From: Angiostrongylus vasorum
Lineage: Eukaryota; Nematoda; Chromadorea; Rhabditida; Metastrongylidae
Direction of reading: 5' to 3'
NCBI GenBank assembly: GCA_018806985.1
Contig: JADANN010000443.1
Coordinates: forward strand, 3,284,667 to 3,348,666
Length of the DNA: 64,000 nucleotides
Both the position numbers and the translations under genes were made by a program. Each line of letters starts with the position of its first letter. The first letter of the stretch is position 1. This document shows, one piece after another, positions 57,800 to 64,000 of this stretch. The notes below the pieces were generated by a model. It was not told the origin of the DNA. It ran no database searches and was given only the letters and a program-made list of their open reading frames with translations.

Positions 57800-58065
57800 A
57801 GCAGTCGTCAATCCCCGAGAGATTTTCCATGCATTTGACTTTATCAAACATCGTTATAGGTGATTGAGTAAATATCTATAAAGTGTTTTGCAGTAGATTA
57901 TCGATGCGACGAATCAGTGCTGCTATCCTCCGAGATCAGCTTAGCACCAGTTTGCTGACGCTGGATGGAGAATACGTTTGGTGAGCTCGAGAAGAGGGAT
58001 TGAATCAGGCACCGATCACGTACGTACTGCAGGACACATTTAATCACTGCTCTACAATTCCCCCT
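57800..58065 (-). repeat. SINE A, decayed
   Basis: 'gattttccatgcatttgact', 'cgaatcagtgctgctatcct' and the head near 'aatcactgctctacaatt'. Confidence 0.6.
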
Positions 58066-58144
58066 ACATTTAGTTATGTGATCTTAAACGCATTGTCAAC
58101 AGAATAGATTTACACGGTGAGTTTGAACAACGCATACCTAATTG

Positions 58145-58345
58145 CCTTCTAAGGTGAATGTCACCGAATACTGGTCGAGTCGATCGTCCCTGGAGTGCTA
58201 AGATGGTCGAGCTAGAGCGCTCCCACTTGGATTACAGAAGGTGAACTTTTTCCGGACAAATCCAGTTCTAATTTCATTATACCAGAGGGCTGAGAGGCGA
58301 GCCCGGAGCGGGGGTCAAACTGCTATCGTGCACGTGTCGCTTTTT
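58145..58345 (-). repeat. SINE B fragment
   Basis: 'ggtcgagtcgatcgtccctg', 'gagcgctcccacttggatta' and 'gcccggagcgggggtcaaac' match B in minus orientation. The A-box end is lost. Confidence 0.65.
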
Positions 58346-58499
58346 TTTGTTTTCATGACGACTTTATTCAAAGAGATAGAGCAACAAGTAACCGCCAAAT
58401 AACTTCAAAAAATAGATGACATCAAAAATATGACACAGAAATGCACTTGCGATGTAGCCGTACATAGTTCATGAAACGCATGAAGTGAGAGCAGGAATG

Positions 58500-58880
58500 T
58501 TCTTCGGTTGAGTGGTAAGCTAACACGAGGTTGTTACAAAACTATGAAAACACCAGTGGGCATCAAATACAAAGATGATTAAAATGAAAGAAAAAAGATG
58601 AAGAGGAATGGATGGGTATCGGTGGGTCCTCTATTCTTTTCTTTAAAAAGGATAACAAAAAGATATACTTGCAGTATGAGACATCTAGAAAGACATAAAG
58701 ATCATGGGATGGAAAAGATTCTGAAGGTAAATTACTGGCTAACTTGTTTAGTGTGAAATCCAGCGATTTTCACAATTATGTTAAGGGTTTTCTCAATAGA
58801 TTTCATCATTAAATAACGAGCTTCTGACCACTCGGTGGCACATCTACACAAATGCACTTCTCACTGATGCATTACTGCGC
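58500..58880. other. Foldback-end fragment, otherwise nothing
   Basis: 58520-58545 ('taagctaacacgaggttgtt') resembles the outer end of the foldback elements. The rest has no recognised feature. Confidence 0.35.
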
Positions 58881-58884
58881 TAAT

Positions 58885-60480
58885 CCTTTTTCCTAGCGCT
58901 TCATTGACATCAGTGACACATTCGAAAAAATTTTTGCATTGTGTTCCATTACCCTTGTTGCATTCCATTGGAAATGCCGGACATTCTATGTCAGCCGAAG
59001 GCACTATTGCAGCATTTGTGTGCAAAGATGAATCCTCATGGACTCACTTACATGCGTCACATTTCTTTGACCACGCAGGTGAGATTGAGAGGAACCACCT
59101 TACACTAAGGGCTGATGCCTTCATTAGACAAAATTATACAAATTGTATAGTTTTGTGCTCTTAAAGGGATTTCTGCTAATTCTTTAGACGAAGTTCGTTG
59201 TGCTCTCAAAGACGACAGTTCCGGTCTAGAATTGATTGTTTGAGATTTAAGTGCTAGCAAAATATAGTACGCTTCAATCATCTTCTTACCTTCATTACCA
59301 CGATGCATTTTGAACTCTTTCCTCTTGTAAGCATCCTTGAATGCTTCTAGGTAATGAATATGTTTGTCTTCTTGGTCTCATCCTTCAAATGGTCTGAAAA
59401 CATAAATGGAGCACAACGGAAGTCGTACAAATTAATAACATAGACGTTGCCGCCACCACTCAGTTCAATATCCTCATCGGAAAAGCAGAAGATTCTGCTA
59501 TACAAGTCGCAGGTCTCATCAACAAGGCCACGATTTATTACTATGTCACATACTGTTAAATTTATGCCATATTCAAGTTTTAATGCAGAGATTCTTTTTC
59601 TATTAGGAAGCCTAACAACTCAGTTACTACCATGCTTCTCGTTTTGGTTCTTTCATCCTACTGATGGGAAAGACTAAACAACTGTTATGATTGTTTTTAA
59701 AAGACCTTCCGATCGCAGCCGTAGTATCGAACGCATTCAGCCATGGTTTGCAACCAATGGTTCTTTTCTCATCGGCACGAAACACATTATGCGGTGTTTC
59801 ATCATCGTGAATCACGTTCAAAAATGCTAAGTTCTTTCGCCAAATTTAACAGTGTACCAAGTATTTAAGGTGCACATTAGAGCACGTAAAACCAGAAAAA
59901 CTGACAGCAGGCCCCGATTTTGTTATTGTCATCAGGTTCGCTATTGCCTTATGAATTCCCAGGTCTCTCATCTTTTACTCAACTCCAGGAATTGTTCATC
60001 GTGTTCGTTTCTTAACCCTGATATACATAAATAAGCCATTCGATAAAATCGAAAGAAATGCGTCTCTCTGGTCGTCAACTGTCACATCCTTTTACCGGTC
60101 TACTTTTTTCCTAATGTTGTCAACAGTGGTGTCAAATAATAATAGCAGGGTGGTATCACCTTGTCGAAACCAATCTTTCACACCGATCATGAAGATAATT
60201 CCAGAATGGCGAAATTGTGGATATAGGTTTAGATTTTTCCCCTAGTTCATAGAAGAAATATGTTGACATGGGAGAGTCCGGAGGCCACATACATCATTGA
60301 TGATATCCTTTCGAAAGATCAGTCAGTCATCCATAAGTGAGCTTGCGTAGAGTTTGAATTCATAAGTTGGGAAAACATTTTTAGATACTGGTCATAGTAA
60401 TTCATAATCAAACAGTTTTCTCCACGCTGAGTGCTCGAACTTTTGCATGTTTCATGAGGTATTTCATAATATTTGAGCGT
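58885..60480 (-). pseudogene. Long frame-broken coding relic of unknown family
   Basis: Coding-like stretches follow one another on the minus strand with frame changes and stops: DWFRQGDTTLLLLFDTTVDN (about 60165), VDDQRDAFLSILSNGLF (about 60080), NVIHDDETPHNVFRADEKRT and GCKPWLNAFDTTAAIGRSF (59821-59700), ISALKLEYGINLTVCDIVIN, ETCDLYSRIFCFSDEDIEL and NVYVINLYDFRCAPFMFSDH (59620-59390), HYLEAFKDAYKRKEFKMHRG and MIEAYYILLALKSQTI (59375-59240), and a cysteine-rich part, IECPAFPMECNKGNGTQC and FFECVTDVNEAL (58990-58900). No clean splice signals fit the breaks, which suggests an intronless copy. It could be a retroposed gene, a transposon protein or an old insertion. No family was recognised. Confidence 0.5.
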
Positions 60481-60500
60481 GTCTTTTCTGCTTACCTGAC

Positions 60501-60570
60501 TGTCTGTGGATCCGTGGCAGAATGCTCGCCTGCCTTGTGGCAGGTCCAGGTTAGATTCACTGTTGAGGCA
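60501..60570 (+). pseudogene. tRNA-Gly(GCC)-like pseudogene
   Basis: Aligns along its length with tRNA-Gly(GCC): D arm 'gtggatccgtggcagaatg', anticodon arm 'ctcgcctgccttgtggc' with GCC in the loop, and T arm 'aggttagattcac'. The outer stem TGTCT/AGGCA still pairs. The T stem is broken and the B box is altered (GGTTAGATTC), so it is probably not functional. Confidence 0.6.
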
Positions 60571-60579
60571 GCGAGTAAT

Positions 60580-62230
60580 ATCAGGTAGTCCCTAATTGAA
60601 TGAATATATTAGCTACCGCCACCGTAGCGAATACATCATCTAGTGTCGATGCAGCCAATATTGGGTCAGCAAGTTCAATGTAGAGTATTTGGCTTCTTAA
60701 AACCTGAGACGAGGAAATCACATTTGTGCCACGGTACAGTTATCTAACTTGGGTACTTAGAATTTTTCACGTGCATACAAATAAACAATAAGCCAATAGC
60801 GAGATCAACACGAATTGGTCGGATTGGTCAAGTGAGATTAAGAGCAAAAAAAATCGTTGCAATTACAGCGGAACTAAGAAGAGTAAAGGTGGAAGGAATT
60901 GGTTAGCACCTAATTGACAATGTAGTAGAGTGAGAGTTATCAGCCACGTGACGTGATGAACACGTTCCGCATTAGCAATATCAGTTTGGCAGTTGATCAT
61001 AAGTGTTTATCGTTATCGTGTATTTTACAGAAGCAGAGTCGCAATACTTCGTTTAGTGGTAGAGACATGCATAAATGATGTGGCACACGCGAATTCATTA
61101 TGTATTAGATGACAAAGTTACTTGGCTAGAATGGTCTCGCAATCAAAAAATATGGGGCTGTCATCAAAGCTGAACCTGTGGGCCACCTTTTTAACGTATA
61201 GTGGTTATAGGTGCTCTGCGACACACACTGGGTCTGCTCGTTTGTCTGATCCATTGCTCCAGGTTCACGAAGTCATCCAACCCTACGCGGACAGTGAATA
61301 GGTATGGAAGTTTCGACAAGACAAATTATTTCTGGACTTTACGATGAACTTTTCGACTAGTACATTAAGGAAGGCTGTAATCTGAACCTCACCAAAATCT
61401 CGTCAGTATCTTAAGAAAAGCTTATCTGTCGCACCTCACCGAGTACTTCTTGCCGGGTCTCTAAAGACAACTTTCTTCTGAACCTTGCGGAAAACTTGTG
61501 AACCCCAACTTAGAAATATTTTTGCATTTGGAAGATATAGAAAACCTCAAGAATCCAGATAGATTTTAGATGGATCTTCGATTTTCAAACTTTTTTCCTT
61601 GCACGGATTTTTCGGCTTTTGAAGACATCTTTTAAAGTTTGTAAAAAATCATGAGGATTCTGTATTTTTAACAAATACTCTGAGTGGACTACAAAGAAAA
61701 GTATTTTAATACCATTTAAAAACTTTAGTCTAAGCGAAAAAAATCAGCTTTCAACCGCTCAGCATTTAGTAATTAACTGGTAAGCAATCGATTTACTTCT
61801 TAACTGCCTATCTCTGTAGGGCCATAGCTGGCATTTATGGCAACCTTAGAACTAAAAAATTTGAAGACACTGAATGAAACTGCGCCTGAAAGCTACATAG
61901 ATTTCTACGCGTTAGATCCTTTTAAGAGCTAAAAACTGTTTTCACCTGTTAATTGAAGTTCACAGCTTCATTTACTTGTTTGGACCCAATTAATGGCCGC
62001 TCATTAAAAGGAATCTTGTGTCTGAGCAACCTGATGCTCGGTAACGAAGAATGCGGTGCCTATTAAAATGTTTTGCCTAGGCACGCCCATGTGAGAAAAA
62101 ATAGATTAAAATAAAAGATAAGAGATGAATTAGCATCTGCACGGAAATAACTTAGTCTAAAAGTGGTGAATATCCATGCACAAGGGCAGGAAATTACTAG
62201 TAGAATAAACTCAAAATCTTTGTGGATTCC
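60580..62230. other. No gene; one SINE A fragment
   Basis: 61195-61290 has a SINE A head ('acgtatagtggttataggtg', 'ctgatccattgctccaggtt'). Nothing else recognised. Confidence 0.4.
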
Positions 62231-62239
62231 CGAATTCAG

Positions 62240-62410
62240 CCGCAGACCATGACAGCACAAGTGAAAGTGATTTTCTCACAACCTTCAGCCAGCTATCAAG
62301 AATGTAGCACACGCTTAAGTCAAGCGGTTTCACGCCCACTCAACAAGTACCGTAGTACGTCAACGCTCAACCCATCCCGTTTTTACCTCCTGGACGTCGT
62401 AGTGCCGTAA
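62240..62410 (+). CDS. Candidate exon
   Basis: Acceptor cccgaattcag, phase 0, PQTMTAQVKVIFSQPSASYQ, CSTRLSQAVSRPLNKYRS, NPSRFYLLDVVVP and stop. A GTCGTA donor before the stop is possible. No family recognised. Confidence 0.35.
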   Translation, partial: PQTMTAQVKVIFSQPSASYQECSTRLSQAVSRPLNKYRSTSTLNPSRFYLLDVVVP

Positions 62411-62769
62411 ATTGAATGTGTTGCAAAACAAAAACGTTCAATGGTGAATTTTGTGGAAAAAAACCAGACCAACGTAATCATTAACCCAATGCTTTATTTG
62501 TACAAATCAGGGTTTGCCTTTGCCTAAGTTTTCTTAAGTCGTATTCTTTGTTGTATAAACGTGTCAAATTTGAAAGTTGAATACGTATCAATGTCTAGCG
62601 TTCAAAAAAATTATGGTCCCTGTTAGATAGGGTCGAATTCCGCATTTTATTTTTTTAATTAAGAAGCAATTCAAATTTACTTCACAGCCAATGTATCAGT
62701 GCTTCTTACAAGAAAGAATACTAGGTTTTCAAAATTATGCCGATAATGTTAGGTCAGTCAGCATGGTTT

Positions 62770-63050
62770 CATGGACACGCATAGCGCACCGGTTAGAGGT
62801 GCCATGCAGTACACACGCGGTCATAGGTTCAATATTATGCTTCGGGATGCCCGGACCCTCGACCCTTAGAGAGTCAGAAAACTAGTACAAAATTTTTTCT
62901 GGAAGAATAATAACTGAATCCATAGTTCGCTAGGTCACGCCAAGTCATTGCCCACATGTAAATGAGGTCACCTCACCAACGGACTAGAATGCATGGCGCA
63001 TCGTTCCGAGAGTGATTTATGCAGAATGCTTTATACTTTTATCCATTACC
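62770..63050 (+). repeat. SINE A copy
   Basis: Head 'ggacacgcatagcgcaccgg' and 'cataggttcaatattatgc', tail 'gaatgcatggcgcatcgttc'. Confidence 0.75.
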
Positions 63051-63107
63051 CCCCCATGGTTTCACTGTATAATCGATGAATTTGTTAACACGCAATGTTG
63101 CCTTCAG

Positions 63108-63197
63108 ATGAGAAATGGGAAATTAAAAACTCACTCACTCTCTCCGGTGTTTTTCTCCGAGGCCGCAGCACACACCGCTGGCAGCACTATGAAATGA
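63108..63197 (+). CDS. Candidate terminal exon with poly(A) signal
   Basis: Acceptor atgttgccttcag, then MRNGKLKTHSLSPVFFSEAA, AHTAGSTMK and TGA. AATAAA lies at 63235-63240, 38 nt beyond. Upstream exons not found; the ATG could be internal. Confidence 0.45.
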   Translation: MRNGKLKTHSLSPVFFSEAAAHTAGSTMK

Positions 63198-63234
63198 CTC
63201 TACGATAGCTTCCTATGACAATTGATTTCGGTTA

Positions 63235-63240
63235 AATAAA
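63235..63240 (+). promoter_or_regulatory. Poly(A) signal
   Basis: AATAAA 38 nt after the stop of the exon at 63108-63197. Confidence 0.45.
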
Positions 63241-63249
63241 TGAAGCATG

Positions 63250-63960
63250 TAAAACCACCTGTAGCCACTCCCACTTAACCTGTACCATAACACTTTAAGA
63301 GATGTTTGTGAGCGGCACGTGGCTCTGGCGGCTACACAGGTTTTGTTCGGTTCAGACTCAAGCATCTCTTTCATGTTCGAGCCCGAGTGGCAGTCACAAA
63401 GCTACAGCACATAATTGGGAACTACAGCAAGTGACTCATAAACTGAACTGAGTGGTCAAGAACGTTTACTCGAGCTCATCATCAAGAAGTGATGGTGAAA
63501 AAAATGATTGGAAAAGTGAAAATAAAGTGAAAGAGTGAGAGTGAAAGAAAGTGAAAAGTGGATCGCGGTAAATTTGCCCAGTAGGTTTTTCGACAGTTTG
63601 TTAGAGTTGTATGGAAAAAGTCAAGATACTAAGTACACATATTACTCATCTCTAAGGAGGTCATGAAAGACGTAAAATGTTTGAACACATAGACTTAACA
63701 GCTATGCAAGGCTAGGCTACGTTTTCATTAAGACTCATGTCCATCGCTGTGGCAGTAAAGGACACATACGCGCTCATCAACGATTTATGTCGACTCCTCA
63801 TCCCGGACATCAAAATCACCCAGTACGAGTCCTATTAATAGCTTTAATATTGTTCCTAAATTCCTGCTATCAGCTATCACATGTAGTCTTTCAATCAACA
63901 AGTAACTTTACAGAGGATCATTAAAATTTCTATTCGTCCATGTCCTACTCCATCACCCTC
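63250..63960. other. No supported feature
   Basis: Includes a purine-rich tract of 'gtgaaa/gagtga' units at 63490-63560. No gene or named repeat recognised. Confidence 0.35.
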
Positions 63961-63965
63961 CCCCC

Positions 63966-64000
63966 AACGGTCTGCCGCCTCATCGTGGCTGGCGGTGTTT
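63966..64000 (+). repeat. Family D repeat, cut by the window end
   Basis: 'aacggtctgccgcctcatcg' then 'tggctggcggtgttt' is the 5' end of D. Confidence 0.75.

Noticed and set aside
58904..59164. 86-codon plus frame
   Set aside because: It is antisense to the minus-strand coding relic at 58.9-60.5 kb.

Overview
The window looks like nuclear DNA of a parasitic nematode, most likely a strongylid hookworm. This is inferred from AT-rich DNA, 3' splice sites of the TTTTCAG type, small introns of about 45-80 nt beside long repeat-filled ones, a probable trans-splice acceptor before an ATG, an RTE-type LINE, Penelope-like elements and a mariner relic of the cecropia/Hsmar1 kind. No long intact bacterial-style ORF exists. 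Genes had to be found exon by exon from splice signals, phase matching and protein character, so exon ends are read by eye.

Best genes. (1) 0.4-2.4 kb, minus strand: a multi-C2H2 zinc-finger gene with its probable start (2401), four fingers, a likely GC-AG intron and its stop. (2) Directly upstream on the same strand, ending at 2504, the 3' end of a second gene in an operon-like arrangement. (3) 10.0-20.8 kb, minus strand: a globin gene. Seven exons join in phase, carry both heme histidines, a long polar N-terminal extension and a C-terminal tail, and end with AATAAA. Its first exon(s) were not found.

Less certain host exons, with unrecognised products: plus strand at 26.9-27.2, 33.9-34.8, 35.0, 38.3-38.6, 40.4, 44.7-45.7 (good splice sites, matching phase, AATAAA at the stop), 62.2 and 63.1 kb; minus strand at 29.7-30.1, 31.9, 38.1, 41.1 (with AATAAA), 42.2-42.7, 48.8-49.1, 50.2, 54.5 and 57.0-57.4 kb. 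A long frame-broken coding relic of unknown family lies at 58.9-60.5 kb, minus strand.

Most of the rest is repeats. Three short families (called A, B and C here) and a fourth (D) recur throughout. A and B have tRNA-like heads and look like SINEs. One C copy has perfect 48-bp terminal inverted repeats. Penelope-like elements include one coding relic (5.99-7.87 kb, RT and GIY-YIG parts) and several short 3' tails that carry hammerhead-ribozyme cores. Three foldback elements (11.5, 48.1 and 51.2 kb) have long inverted arms; in the best one each arm carries a hammerhead-like core. RTE relics lie at 23.7-25.0 and 36.5-37.4 kb, and a mariner relic at 7.9-8.9 kb.

The observations most worth following are the hammerhead-bearing foldback elements, the inverted termini of the Penelope tails, the extended globin, and the unknown relic at 58.9-60.5 kb.
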